DNA from: Faecalibacterium sp. HTF-F
GTDB lineage: Bacteria > Bacillota > Clostridia > Oscillospirales > Ruminococcaceae
Direction of reading: 5' to 3'
Length of the DNA: 64,000 nt
Assembly (NCBI RefSeq): GCF_023347535.1
Contig: NZ_CP094473.1
Span: forward strand, 2,480,001 to 2,544,000
The translations under genes were made by a program, and so were the position numbers. Shown here piece after piece: positions 25,453 to 34,277 of the stretch. Each line of letters begins with the position of its first letter. The first letter of the stretch is position 1. The notes beneath the pieces were generated by a model that was not told the origin of the DNA, did no database searches, and saw only the letters and a list, made by a program, of their open reading frames with translations.

Positions 25453-26304
25453 TCAGGACAGGGACAGCCGTCCCTCACAGGCCAGCACCTGATCCAGGAT
25501 CATGCGGGACACCCTTGCACCGTACACCATGGCGGGGTGTTCATTGTACTCGATGATATCATGAAAGTCCTTGTTCATCAGCACGATGACATACTCGCCG
25601 TAGGGGGTATGGACGATGCCGCCATCGTTGCGGCAGGCGTTCATGCTGCCGCTCTTGCTGGCCACCCAGATGAGCTCCGGCGCACCGGTCTCCTCGCAGT
25701 CCAGATAATACTGAGGAAAATCGTGGGTCAGCATGGTGTTGTAGTGCTGCTGGCGCAGGATGGCAAGCATCTCGGCGCTGGCTTCCTGGCTGACCAACTC
25801 CCCTTTTGCAATGCGGGCGAACAGTGCCGCATAGTCCCGGGGCGTGGTGGTGCCAAGCTGGCGGTAACGGTCAAAGTGCAGCGGATTGTGCAGCACCGTG
25901 TGGGCAAAGCCCAGCTCCCGGATGCAGGCGTTGATGGTGTCCAGCCCCAGATAGTCGATGAGCATGTTGGTGGCGATGTTGTCCGAACAAATAATCATCA
26001 TGGTAGCGGTATCTTTTACTCTGAGGCGTGCGCCCACACCCAGCGCCCGCAGCATGCCGCTGCCGTCCACAAACTGGCTCTGCTCGTAGGCAAGCTCGTC
26101 CATAAGGCTGGCCCTGCCCCGCTGCACCTGCAAATACAGCGCCGCCAGAAGGAACGCCTTGATGGTGGATGCGGTCTCGAACTCCTCGTCCGCGCCCACC
26201 TCCACGGTATGGCCCTGCAGGTCGTCCACGAACACGCTCATTCTGCCCTGATAGCAGTACAGTTCCGCAGCAATGCGCTTTTCCAGCGTCATATTTTTAT
26301 CCAT
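25453..26304 (-). CDS. Class A beta-lactamase-fold serine hydrolase, no signal peptide
   Basis: The 283-residue protein has the penicillin-recognising fold motifs: SxxK (TASTIKAF, Ser46-Lys49), SDN (107-109) and KSG (217-219). The omega-loop region reads HFDRYRQLGTTTPRD and lacks the ExxLN deacylating Glu of true class A beta-lactamases. There is no signal peptide, so it appears cytosolic. It is better seen as a PBP-like serine peptidase or esterase than a resistance enzyme. GGAG about 11 bases upstream sets the start at 26304, 22 bp after the stop of the M19 dipeptidase gene. The pairing may mean a role in peptide turnover. Confidence 0.8.
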   Translation of the reverse strand: MDKNMTLEKRIAAELYCYQGRMSVFVDDLQGHTVEVGADEEFETASTIKAFLLAALYLQVQRGRASLMDELAYEQSQFVDGSGMLRALGVGARLRVKDTATMMIICSDNIATNMLIDYLGLDTINACIRELGFAHTVLHNPLHFDRYRQLGTTTPRDYAALFARIAKGELVSQEASAEMLAILRQQHYNTMLTHDFPQYYLDCEETGAPELIWVASKSGSMNACRNDGGIVHTPYGEYVIVLMNKDFHDIIEYNEHPAMVYGARVSRMILDQVLACEGRLSLS

Positions 26305-26326
26305 ATCGGCATATTCTCCGTTGATA

Positions 26327-27316
26327 TTACAGATTCTCCTCAAAAAAGCGCATGGCGTTGCGGAAATAGACCCCCTCCACCTCGTCCTCGGTGAAGCCCT
26401 CTTTGCGCAGGGCATCCGCCAGCAGCGGCAGGAAGGCAGCATTTTCCAGCTGGTGGGGGCCATCGATGCCATCAAAATCGCTGCCAAGGGCGATCATCTG
26501 CGCACCGCCCACCTGTTTGTAGTGGGCCGCATGCTTCGCAATGAGCGCCGCCGTGCTGCGGCAGCGTTCCGGGTGGGTGGGGTCGGCGTCCAGAAAGGGC
26601 GCATAGTAGTTCAGGCCCGCAATGCCGCCGCGCTCCGAAAGGGCACGGATCATCTCATCGGTCAGGTTGCGGGTGTGGGGTGCCAGTGCACGGCAGTTGG
26701 AGTGGCTGGCCGCAAAAGGCCGGGTGCCGTGCTCCACGATATCCCAGAAGCCCTTATCCGAAAGATGGCTCACGTCCACGATCATATGCAGCCGCTCCAT
26801 CTCGGCCAGAAATTCAAAGCCTGTTCCGGTCAGACCCTTTTCGGTCTGGGGCACCAGCACGCCGCCGGGGTTCCGCTGCGGGCTTGCCAGCTCGTTTTCG
26901 TGGTTCCATGTCAGGGTCATCATGCGCGCGCCCAGCTCATACATCCGGCGCAGCACCCCCACGCTGCCCTTGCAGCAGGCGCCTTCCTCGATGGTGAGCA
27001 TCCCGCTGATCTTTCCCGCCGCAGCATTCCGGCGGATGTCCGCCGCCGTGTACACCGGAGCAATTTTTTCCGGGTATGCCGCCATGATGCGCTTGAACTG
27101 GTCGATCTCTTCCAGCGCTGTCACCAGCGGGTCCGCTCCGGGCGTCTTATCACCCAGATTGACGAATGCTGCAAAGCACTGCAGCAGATAGTCGCCTTTC
27201 TGTAATTTTTCAAGGTCGATATGCAGATCGTTCTGCGCAAAACTCTTGGGCCGTCCCGCCTTTTCGGCGCGGCGCAGCTCGCTGAGGGTGTCACAGTGCA
27301 GATCCCAGACTTTCAT
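26327..27316 (-). CDS. Peptidase M19 (membrane/renal dipeptidase family)
   Basis: Zinc dipeptidase of 329 residues with the M19 ligands: DLHCDTL (His7, Asp9), the Glu of MLTIEEGA, DVSHLSD, ASHSNCRALAPHTRN and LGSDFDGIDG. Bacterial members cleave dipeptides, including D-residue-containing ones. There is no signal peptide. It lies 12 bp past the SNF2 helicase stop and just ahead of the beta-lactamase-fold gene, so the three may be one operon. Confidence 0.94.
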   Translation of the reverse strand: MKVWDLHCDTLSELRRAEKAGRPKSFAQNDLHIDLEKLQKGDYLLQCFAAFVNLGDKTPGADPLVTALEEIDQFKRIMAAYPEKIAPVYTAADIRRNAAAGKISGMLTIEEGACCKGSVGVLRRMYELGARMMTLTWNHENELASPQRNPGGVLVPQTEKGLTGTGFEFLAEMERLHMIVDVSHLSDKGFWDIVEHGTRPFAASHSNCRALAPHTRNLTDEMIRALSERGGIAGLNYYAPFLDADPTHPERCRSTAALIAKHAAHYKQVGGAQMIALGSDFDGIDGPHQLENAAFLPLLADALRKEGFTEDEVEGVYFRNAMRFFEENL

Positions 27317-27328
27317 GGCAGTCTCTCC

Positions 27329-30300
27329 TTATTCTTCCTGCAGCAGCTGCAGCAGCTCTTCCGGCTTCATGGACAGGATCGCTCCGTCTGCCGAGCCGGT
27401 GACCGTCTCGGCAAGGTCCTGCTTTGCCTGCTGCAGCTCCACGATCTTTTCTTCAATGGTGTCCTGCGCAATGAGCTTGTACACCTGCACCGGATTGCGC
27501 TGGCCGATGCGGTAGGCGCGGTCGGTGGCCTGATTCTGCGCGGCCACGTTCCACCACGGGTCGTAGTGGATGACGATATCTGCCGCCGTCAGGTTCAGGC
27601 CGGTGCCGCCCGCCCGCAGCGAAATGAGGAACACATCCGCTTCGCCGCTGTTGAACCGGCGCACAAGCTCCGCACGCACCGGCTTTGGAGTGGAGCCCTG
27701 CAGGGTAAAGTGGCTCACGCCTGCTTCGTCCAGCCGTTTTGCCAGCAGTTCCAGCATGGAGGTGAACTGGCTGAACAGCAGGATGCGGTGTCCGCCCTCC
27801 ACAGCAGCCGTCACCAGCTCCATGCAGGCATCCAGCTTGGCACTGCCGCCGTCCCAGTTGTCCGCCACAAGGCGGGGGTCGCAGCAGATCTCCCGCAGGC
27901 GCATGAGCACCGCGAACACCGCCATTTTGTCCTCGGGCTTGGCGGCGCGCAGCTTTTCCCGCGCGTCCACCACAGCGGCAAGGTAGAGCTTGCGCTGCTG
28001 CTCGTCCAGCTCGATGCGGTGGAGATTCTCGGTCTTGGGCGGCAGCTCTTTAAGCACCTCGGACTTCATGCGCCGCAGGATGAACGGCCCGGTCAGCTGG
28101 TTCAGCCGCCGCAGGGCTTCCTTGTCCTCCTCCTGCACGATGGGCTTTTCAAACCGGGCGCAGAAGGTCTTGTAGGGCGGCAGATACCCCGGCATCAGGA
28201 AGGAGAAGATGCTCCACAATTCGCCCAGGCGGTTTTCCACCGGGGTGCCGGTAAGGGCGAACCGCACTTTGCTGTTCACCCCGCACACCGCCTTGTATTT
28301 CTGGGTGGTGTGGTTCTTGATGGCCTGGGCTTCGTCCAGAATGCAGGCATAGAACGCCTGCTCCGCATACCGCTCTTCGTCCCGGCGCAGCAGGTCGTAG
28401 CTGGTCACCACAAGGTCGGCGTTTGCCCACTGCTTTGCCAGCTCGGCACGGTGGGCGGCGTCGCCGTCCACCGCCACACAGATGAGCTGCGGCGTGAACT
28501 TTTTGCATTCCTCCTGCCAGTTGAGCACCAGCGACGCCGGGCAGACGATGAGGCTGGGCAGGGTCTGCCCGCTTTCCTTCATGGCCAGCAGGTAGCTGAG
28601 CACCTGCACCGTCTTGCCAAGGCCCATATCATCGGCCAGAATGCCGCCCATGCCGTAGCCGTCCAGCGTGCGCAGCCAGCGGTAGCCGTCCCTCTGGTAC
28701 TTGCGCAGCACATTGTGCAGGCTTTCCGGCGGGGTATACTCGCTGTCCTTCACGGCATGGAAGCTGCGGCTGATGCGGCGGAAGGCATCGTCGCGGTTGA
28801 AGCGCAGGCCGTTCTGGCCCGAGAGCGCCCAGTCCAGACTGGGTGCCCGGTAAAGCGGCAGTTCGGCGTGGCCGTTCCGGAGTCTGACACCGGAAAGCTC
28901 CAGTGTATCGTTCAGTTCATCCAGCCCTTCCAGACTGTCGTCCAGCCGCAGCAGGCTCCCGTCCCGCAGGCGGTGGTAGCGCTTTTTCTGATGCAGGGAG
29001 CGCAGCAGCTCTTTCAGCTCGGCCACCGGGAACTCGCCGGTGTCCACTTCCAGATCCAGCACGCTGCCGTGCACCGAAACGCCCACCGTAATGCGCGGCG
29101 GCGCGGCCTGCAGGCTGCGGAATGCATCGCTCAGGTAGACTTCGCCCTCTGCCAGCAGGGCCTGGATGCCTTCTTCCAGCAGACGGCAGATCTCTTCCTC
29201 GTCGGCGGTGCCGTACACTTCCTCATTGCCTCCGACGCCGGGCTGCAGATAGGAAGCCAGCAGCCGCTTTGCACGACTCTCGGCACGCACATCCCGCAAG
29301 AGGCCCGCCGGGGCCGGGGCAAACGGTGTGACCTTATCCTCTCCGTACAGAAATTCCGCGTGGGCCTCAATGCGGAAGCTGTCCGGCGCATCCAGATAGA
29401 ACTGCACCACCGGCTCCAGCGGGATCTGGTTCAGCAGAAGGCGTTCCGGGTCCACGATATTCAGCCTGCTGCCCAGCTCCGGCAGCACATAGCTGCAAAA
29501 GGCGGTGGCATCTGCGTTTGTAAAAAACAGGCTCTTGCCGCCCAGCGCCTGCAGCGCAGGCAAGATGCGGGTACAGCCGGGCCGCTGCAGCCGCCAGAGG
29601 GTGTCCTCGCTGAACAGATAATCATAATCCAGCCCCTGCACAGCGGAAAGTGCGGGTTCGCCCTCCACCTGCACGCCGCCGCGGCTGCGTGCCACGGTCA
29701 GGGTGACTGCGGGCAGCCCCTCCCGCAGCTCGTAGCCGCCCAGAAAGCCGGTGTGTGCGTACATCTGAACAAGGGCGTCAAAGTTTTCTCCGGTCAGGAT
29801 CATGCCGCCTGCCGGGCCCTGCTCGGCCCCGCCATACACCCGCACTGCAGCCTTATCCAGACTCTGCCTTGCGCTCACCTGACGGCGCAGCAACTGCAAA
29901 AGGGCGCGGGACTCCTCATCAAAGGCATCCCACCGGTGCACAAAGGCCAGCGCCTTTCCGTAACTGACGCTGCGGCCGTGTTCGATGTTCTCCAAAAGGT
30001 CCGGGATGCTCTTGACCACATACTGCCGCCCGCCGTCCGAAATGCGCAGCCGCAGCCATGGCTGCGCGCCGGGCAGCAGGGTCAGCTCCGGTTCCAGCCG
30101 GACAAAACCGGTGCGCTGGGGCACCTCGCCGCCGCCAAGGTCCTCCAGCGCGGCTTCCTTATAGGTATCCAGCAGCCTGCGGGCCTCGTTGTCCGACACC
30201 GGCGCTTCCCCGTGCCACTTTTTGCCAAACAGCATCTCCAGACCGGAAGCGTAGCTGTCGCGGCGGGATGGCTCTGTTCCCAGCCCGGCAGTGCCCCGCA

Positions 30301-30631
30301 CCACGCCCGGAATGGCATCCGGCTTTGCAGCGGGGGCGGGCGCATTCTTTTCCGCATCCTCCATCAACAGCGCACCAATGTGCTTGCAGTAGGCACCCTC
30401 GCCGTTCTGGTTATACGGGCAGCTGCAGGACGCGCTGACAAAGCTGCCGTTTTCCCGCAGCCATGCCTGCGTGTAGTAATAGCTGCCGCCGCTGCCCTGC
30501 ACCATGGCCGAAATGTGGCGCACCCCATCGGCGTTGACGGTGCAGGTGCTCTGCTGGATGCGCCTGCGGTATTTTTTGACCCGCTCAAAAATAGTTTCGC
30601 CCAAAAGCGCGCGGATCTCGTCTGCATCCAT
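27329..30631 (-). CDS. SWIM zinc-finger SNF2-family helicase
   Basis: The 1100-residue ATP-dependent DNA translocase begins with a SWIM finger, CSCPYNQNGEGAYCKH (Cys69, Cys71, Cys82, His84). A long middle region follows (about 90-620; the helicase_bact-type SNF2-associated region). The Swi2/Snf2 core has ILADDMGLGKT (Walker A, about 670), ILDEAQAIKN (motif II), LTGTPVENRLGELWS, and GTGLNLTAADIVIHYDPWWN with TDRAYRIGQ near the C-terminus. The bacterial role is unclear (transcription recycling or DNA remodelling). It has a GGGAGGG ribosome site, its own promoter, and M19 downstream. Confidence 0.95.
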   Translation of the reverse strand: MDADEIRALLGETIFERVKKYRRRIQQSTCTVNADGVRHISAMVQGSGGSYYYTQAWLRENGSFVSASCSCPYNQNGEGAYCKHIGALLMEDAEKNAPAPAAKPDAIPGVVRGTAGLGTEPSRRDSYASGLEMLFGKKWHGEAPVSDNEARRLLDTYKEAALEDLGGGEVPQRTGFVRLEPELTLLPGAQPWLRLRISDGGRQYVVKSIPDLLENIEHGRSVSYGKALAFVHRWDAFDEESRALLQLLRRQVSARQSLDKAAVRVYGGAEQGPAGGMILTGENFDALVQMYAHTGFLGGYELREGLPAVTLTVARSRGGVQVEGEPALSAVQGLDYDYLFSEDTLWRLQRPGCTRILPALQALGGKSLFFTNADATAFCSYVLPELGSRLNIVDPERLLLNQIPLEPVVQFYLDAPDSFRIEAHAEFLYGEDKVTPFAPAPAGLLRDVRAESRAKRLLASYLQPGVGGNEEVYGTADEEEICRLLEEGIQALLAEGEVYLSDAFRSLQAAPPRITVGVSVHGSVLDLEVDTGEFPVAELKELLRSLHQKKRYHRLRDGSLLRLDDSLEGLDELNDTLELSGVRLRNGHAELPLYRAPSLDWALSGQNGLRFNRDDAFRRISRSFHAVKDSEYTPPESLHNVLRKYQRDGYRWLRTLDGYGMGGILADDMGLGKTVQVLSYLLAMKESGQTLPSLIVCPASLVLNWQEECKKFTPQLICVAVDGDAAHRAELAKQWANADLVVTSYDLLRRDEERYAEQAFYACILDEAQAIKNHTTQKYKAVCGVNSKVRFALTGTPVENRLGELWSIFSFLMPGYLPPYKTFCARFEKPIVQEEDKEALRRLNQLTGPFILRRMKSEVLKELPPKTENLHRIELDEQQRKLYLAAVVDAREKLRAAKPEDKMAVFAVLMRLREICCDPRLVADNWDGGSAKLDACMELVTAAVEGGHRILLFSQFTSMLELLAKRLDEAGVSHFTLQGSTPKPVRAELVRRFNSGEADVFLISLRAGGTGLNLTAADIVIHYDPWWNVAAQNQATDRAYRIGQRNPVQVYKLIAQDTIEEKIVELQQAKQDLAETVTGSADGAILSMKPEELLQLLQEE

Positions 30632-30682
30632 GGTTGTTCCCTCCCGGTCTCAGAAGCTGGTAATAAACCTTTTTATCTTATA

Positions 30683-30711
30683 AGAATACCGCACCCCGCT
30701 CCCGGATGCAA
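30683..30711 (-). promoter_or_regulatory. Promoter of the SNF2 helicase gene
   Basis: Minus-strand TTGCAT (30706-30711), 17-bp spacer, TATTCT (30683-30688). Confidence 0.5.
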
Positions 30712-30737
30712 GTGGAAGTTGCGGCTCCTTTTGGGTA

Positions 30738-30770
30738 CAAAAAATCCCGCTCCTTTTAAAGAAGCGGGAT
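30738..30770 (-). terminator. Terminator of the MntR-like gene
   Basis: ATCCCGCTTC/GGAGCGGGAT-type stem followed by TTTTTTG on the minus strand. Confidence 0.9.
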
Positions 30771-30788
30771 CATTTTCCGGTTTTACGG

Positions 30789-31181
30789 TCACTCGGCAGG
30801 CTTGGTCAGCTCGGAGTCGGTCTCAAGGGCGCGCTCGCGGATCTTTTCCAGCGTCTGCTCGCTCAGGATATGCTCTGCCTTACAGGCGTCCTCGGCGGCG
30901 GTCTTTTCGTCCACGCCCAGCTGCATAAAGAAGTGGGTCAGCAGACGGTGACGGCCATAGATACGCTCTGCGATCTCGCGGCCCGGTGCCAGCAGGGTCA
31001 GGTTGCCCTCGCCGTCCACCGCGATATAGCCGTTCTCGCGCAGCTTTTTCATGGCAATGCTGACGCTTGCCTTGGTAAAGCCCAGCTCATTGACAACGTC
31101 AATGGAGCGCACACGGCCCATCCGCTGGGTGAGCATAAGGATCGTTTCGAGATAATCTTCTGCGGATTGGTGGATCTGCAT
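30789..31181 (-). CDS. DtxR/MntR-family metal-dependent regulator
   Basis: The 130-residue regulator has the DtxR-type start QSAEDYLETILML, a winged helix (VRSIDVVNELGFTKASVSIAMKKLRENGYI) and a dimerisation/metal part (GRHRLLTHFFMQLGV, DACKAEHILSEQTLEKI). The His and Glu of ACKAEHILS are expected metal ligands. It lacks the SH3-like third domain, like MntR. It may control Mn or Fe uptake genes outside the window. ATG 31181 has GGAGG ten bases upstream. The leader has an AT-rich stretch but no operator I can be sure of. Confidence 0.9.
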   Translation of the reverse strand: MQIHQSAEDYLETILMLTQRMGRVRSIDVVNELGFTKASVSIAMKKLRENGYIAVDGEGNLTLLAPGREIAERIYGRHRLLTHFFMQLGVDEKTAAEDACKAEHILSEQTLEKIRERALETDSELTKPAE

Positions 31182-31368
31182 GGTATGTTTGCCTCCTGTC
31201 TGTGCCGGGATGCAAAGCACCACGGTTTCATATAGTACAAGATATCACACTTTTGACCGATGTGCAAGCAATTCGCGGAAGTTTGTTAAAGCAAACCAAT
31301 TTTCTTCTGCATAAATCTGCTGTTTTGCCGGTTTTTAGCCCGGCTGCATTTTGTGCAAAGGCGATGAA

Positions 31369-31923
31369 TTATGTTGTTTCCAGATATGCCGCCGGGCCGG
31401 ACTGGTACAGATCGCCGCCGTGGGCGTCCAGGATCACCGTCAGCGGCATGTCCTTCACAGTCAGGCGGCGCACCGCTTCACAGCCAAGATCCGGCCATGC
31501 GATGACTTCCAGCGTCTGCACGCTCTTTGCCATCAGGGCACCGGCACCGCCCAGAGCGGCCAGATACACCGCGCCGTTGCGCACCACAGCAGCCTTTACG
31601 GCATCGTCCCGCTTGCCCTTGCCGATCATGATCTTGTTGCCAAGGTCCAGCAGGCGCGGGCTCATGGCGTCCATGCGTCCGCTGGTGGTAGGCCCTGCCG
31701 AGCCGATCACCTCGCCCGGCCGCTCCGGCGTAGGGCCTACGTAGTATATGGCGCTGCCTTCAAGTTCAAAGGGCAGCGTTTCCCCCTTATCCAGTGCTTC
31801 GGTCATGCGCTTGTGAGCCTGATCCCGGGCGGTGTACACCACGCCGGAAAGCAGCACCGTATCGCCCGCCTTGAGCGGGGCAAGATCCTGCACGGTGCAG
31901 GGGGTGGTCAGTCTGTATTCCAT
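31369..31923 (-). CDS. Fumarate hydratase class I, beta subunit
   Basis: The 184-residue protein equals the C-terminal domain of class I (Fe-S) fumarases. It has LKAGDTVLLSGVVYTARDQAHKR, YVGPTPERPGEVIGSAGPTTSGRMD, and IGKGKRDDAV. It works with the alpha subunit encoded 13 bp upstream to interconvert malate and fumarate. L-tartrate dehydratase TtdB is similar, but the malic enzyme context favours fumarase. Confidence 0.9.
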   Translation of the reverse strand: MEYRLTTPCTVQDLAPLKAGDTVLLSGVVYTARDQAHKRMTEALDKGETLPFELEGSAIYYVGPTPERPGEVIGSAGPTTSGRMDAMSPRLLDLGNKIMIGKGKRDDAVKAAVVRNGAVYLAALGGAGALMAKSVQTLEVIAWPDLGCEAVRRLTVKDMPLTVILDAHGGDLYQSGPAAYLETT

Positions 31924-31936
31924 AGTTCTCCCCTCC

Positions 31937-32776
31937 TTACAGCTCCGCGCTGGCGCGGCGGGTCACATGGCAGGAAACGTTCACTGCCGCAGGCAGACCT
32001 GCCACATGGGTAGGCATCTGCTCAATGGCAAGGCCCAGACAGGTGGTTTTGCCGCCAAACCCCTGGGGGCCGATGCCCAGCTCATTGATGGCGGCCAGCA
32101 GCTCCTGTTCCAGCTGTGCGTAATAGGGGTCAGGGTTCGGGACATCCAGCGGGCGCAGCAGGGCCTTCTTTGCCAGATACGCCACCTTGTCAAAGCTGCC
32201 GCCCACGCCGATGCCCAGCACAATGGGCGGGCAGGGATTGGAGCCTGCCAGCTTCACCGTGTCCAGCACGAACTTCTTGAAGCCCTCCACGCCGTCGGCG
32301 GGCTTGAGCATCTGGATGCGGCTCATGTTCTCGCTGCCAAAGCCCTTGGGTGCCACCGTGATGCGGCAGCCCTCGCCGTCCACCAGATGCACCGTGATGG
32401 CCGCCGGGGTGTTGTCGCCAGTATTGCCCCGGCGCAGCGGGTCGGCTACGATGCTCTTGCGCAGGTAGCCGTCGGTGTAGCCCCGGCGCACGCCATCATG
32501 GATGGCGGCTTCAAAGCTGCCGTCGATGTGCACATCGGTACCCAGCTCCACGAACACGCAGGCCATGCCGGTGTCCTGACAGATGGGCAGGTTTTCCTCT
32601 CTGGCTGCAGAGAGATTGGACCACAAAAGGTCCAGCGTATTCTTGGCCAGCGGCCACGGCTCTTCCTGCCGGGCCTTGTCCAGCGCGGCCTGCACGTCCT
32701 GCGGCAGGCGGGTGTTGGCTTCGATGCACAGCCGTGCAACGGTATCCGTGATCTCCTGTGCGGAAATGGTTCTCAT
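31937..32776 (-). CDS. Fumarate hydratase class I, alpha subunit
   Basis: The 279-residue subunit carries the [4Fe-4S] catalytic cluster, with three conserved cysteines in LPICQDTG (Cys66), GSNPCPPIV and GKTTCLGLAIE. IGVGGSFDKVAYLAKKALLRPL is also typical. It has a GGAGG ribosome site, 15 bp after the malic enzyme stop. Oxygen-sensitive enzyme, as expected for a strict anaerobe. Confidence 0.92.
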   Translation of the reverse strand: MRTISAQEITDTVARLCIEANTRLPQDVQAALDKARQEEPWPLAKNTLDLLWSNLSAAREENLPICQDTGMACVFVELGTDVHIDGSFEAAIHDGVRRGYTDGYLRKSIVADPLRRGNTGDNTPAAITVHLVDGEGCRITVAPKGFGSENMSRIQMLKPADGVEGFKKFVLDTVKLAGSNPCPPIVLGIGVGGSFDKVAYLAKKALLRPLDVPNPDPYYAQLEQELLAAINELGIGPQGFGGKTTCLGLAIEQMPTHVAGLPAAVNVSCHVTRRASAEL

Positions 32777-32791
32777 AACCCTGTCCTCCGC

Positions 32792-33964
32792 TTACAGACG
32801 GGCCACGCCGGTCTCACGGGCAGCCTTTGCCACGGCGTTTGCCACGGCCTCGGCCACGCGGGGGTCGAACGCGCCGGGGATGATGTTCTCCTCGCTGCGG
32901 TCGGCATCGGTGATGAGGTCGGCGATGGCGTAGGCAGCGGCCAGCTTCATCTCATTGTTGATGTCCCGGGCGCGGACGCTGAGCGCGCCCTTGAACAGGC
33001 CGGGGAAGCACAGCACGTTGTTGACCTGATTGGGGAAGTCGCTGCGGCCGGTGGCCATCACCCGCACGCCGCCGGCCTTGGCCTCGTCCGGCATGATCTC
33101 CGGGGTGGGGTTGGCCATGGCAAAGACGATGGCGTCCTTGTTCATGGTCTTGCACAGCTCCGTGGTCAGGATGCCGGGCTTGGACACGCCGATGAACACA
33201 TCGGCACCTTCCAGTGCCTCCTTCAGGCCGCCCTTGACCTGACGGGGGTTGGTCACCTCGCCCAGCCAGTTCTTGTGGGCCTCGGCGCTGTTGCAGCCCT
33301 TGTACAGGGTGCCGAACTGATCCACTGCAATGATGTCCTTTGCGCCTGCGGTCATGAGCATCTTGATGATGGCAGTACCGGCAGCGCCGGGGCCGTTCAG
33401 GACGATGTGCACATCCTCCATCTTCTTGCCCACCACACGCAGGGCGTTGATGAGGGCAGCAGTGACCACGATCGCGGTGCCGTGCTGGTCATCGTGGAAC
33501 ACCGGGATGTCCAGCTCCCGCTCCAAGGTTTCCTCGATCTCAAAGCACTCGGGGCTCTTGATGTCCTCCAGATTGATGCCGCCAAAGGTGGGCGCAATGG
33601 CCTTGCAGGCAGCAATGACGCTGGCAGCGTCGTGGGCATCGATGCAGATGGGGAAGGCGTCTACGCCGCCGAACTCCTTGAACAGCACCGCCTTGCCCTC
33701 CATGACCGGCAGACCGGCCTCCGGGCCGATATCGCCCAGACCCAGCACAGCCGTGCCGTTGGAAACGACCGCCACCATGTTGCCCTTGAAGGTGTACTTA
33801 TACACGTCCTCGGGGTTTTCCTTGATCTTGCGGCAGGGCTCTGCCACGCCGGGGGTGTAGGCGGTGGACAGGTCGTCGCGGGTAGCGACCTCCACCTTGC
33901 TCACGATGCCCACCTTGCCTTTGTGGGTCTCGTGCATTTCCAGAGCAGCTTTATTGTAATCCAT
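32792..33964 (-). CDS. NAD(P)-dependent malic enzyme
   Basis: Oxidatively decarboxylates malate to pyruvate (or runs in reverse). The 390-residue bacterial short form has STAYTPGVAEPCRKI (substrate Tyr), NGTAVLGLGDIGPEAGLPVMEGKAVLFK with the catalytic Lys, a metal site around HDDQHGTAIV, and GPGAAGTAIIKML (nucleotide-binding). It leads the operon with the fumarase subunits, so the three link pyruvate, malate and fumarate. GGAGG precedes the ATG. The leader contains a hairpin, CCTCCCTC/GAGGGAGG (about 34014-34035), resembling a fragment of R1, and TACAAT (34069-34074) as a likely -10. Confidence 0.95.
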   Translation of the reverse strand: MDYNKAALEMHETHKGKVGIVSKVEVATRDDLSTAYTPGVAEPCRKIKENPEDVYKYTFKGNMVAVVSNGTAVLGLGDIGPEAGLPVMEGKAVLFKEFGGVDAFPICIDAHDAASVIAACKAIAPTFGGINLEDIKSPECFEIEETLERELDIPVFHDDQHGTAIVVTAALINALRVVGKKMEDVHIVLNGPGAAGTAIIKMLMTAGAKDIIAVDQFGTLYKGCNSAEAHKNWLGEVTNPRQVKGGLKEALEGADVFIGVSKPGILTTELCKTMNKDAIVFAMANPTPEIMPDEAKAGGVRVMATGRSDFPNQVNNVLCFPGLFKGALSVRARDINNEMKLAAAYAIADLITDADRSEENIIPGAFDPRVAEAVANAVAKAARETGVARL

Positions 33965-34277
33965 TTAAATTTCCTCCATTGCGGTTCGCATCCTCGCCCT
34001 CTCTCAGCGGAAAAGCCTCCCTCATTGAGGGAGGGGCCTTATGTTCCCGGGAAGGCTCACTTATTTTTATTGTAACAGAACCGCCTGCCCATTTCCACCG
34101 CTTTTGCCCATTTTTGCGCCCACAGGCAGGCAAAAGTGATACAAACCCGCCGCAGGATTTGTGGAAATTTTGCAAAAAACTTTTCTTTTGCCGTCAGAAC
34201 GTATATAATGGATGGGAGTCTATTCCGGTTTTACGGCCCGAGCATCCTGCGGGCCGATTTTTATGGAGGTATTTCTT

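Noticed and set aside
25453..26304. Antibiotic-resistance beta-lactamase
   Set aside because: No export signal and no deacylating Glu motif; a resistance call is not supported.
27221..30928. 1235-codon open frame antisense to the SNF2 helicase
   Set aside because: Longer than the real gene but without domains; helicase motifs are on the minus strand.
31832..34075. 747-codon open frame antisense to the fumarase and malic enzyme genes
   Set aside because: Spans several true genes and has no recognisable motif.
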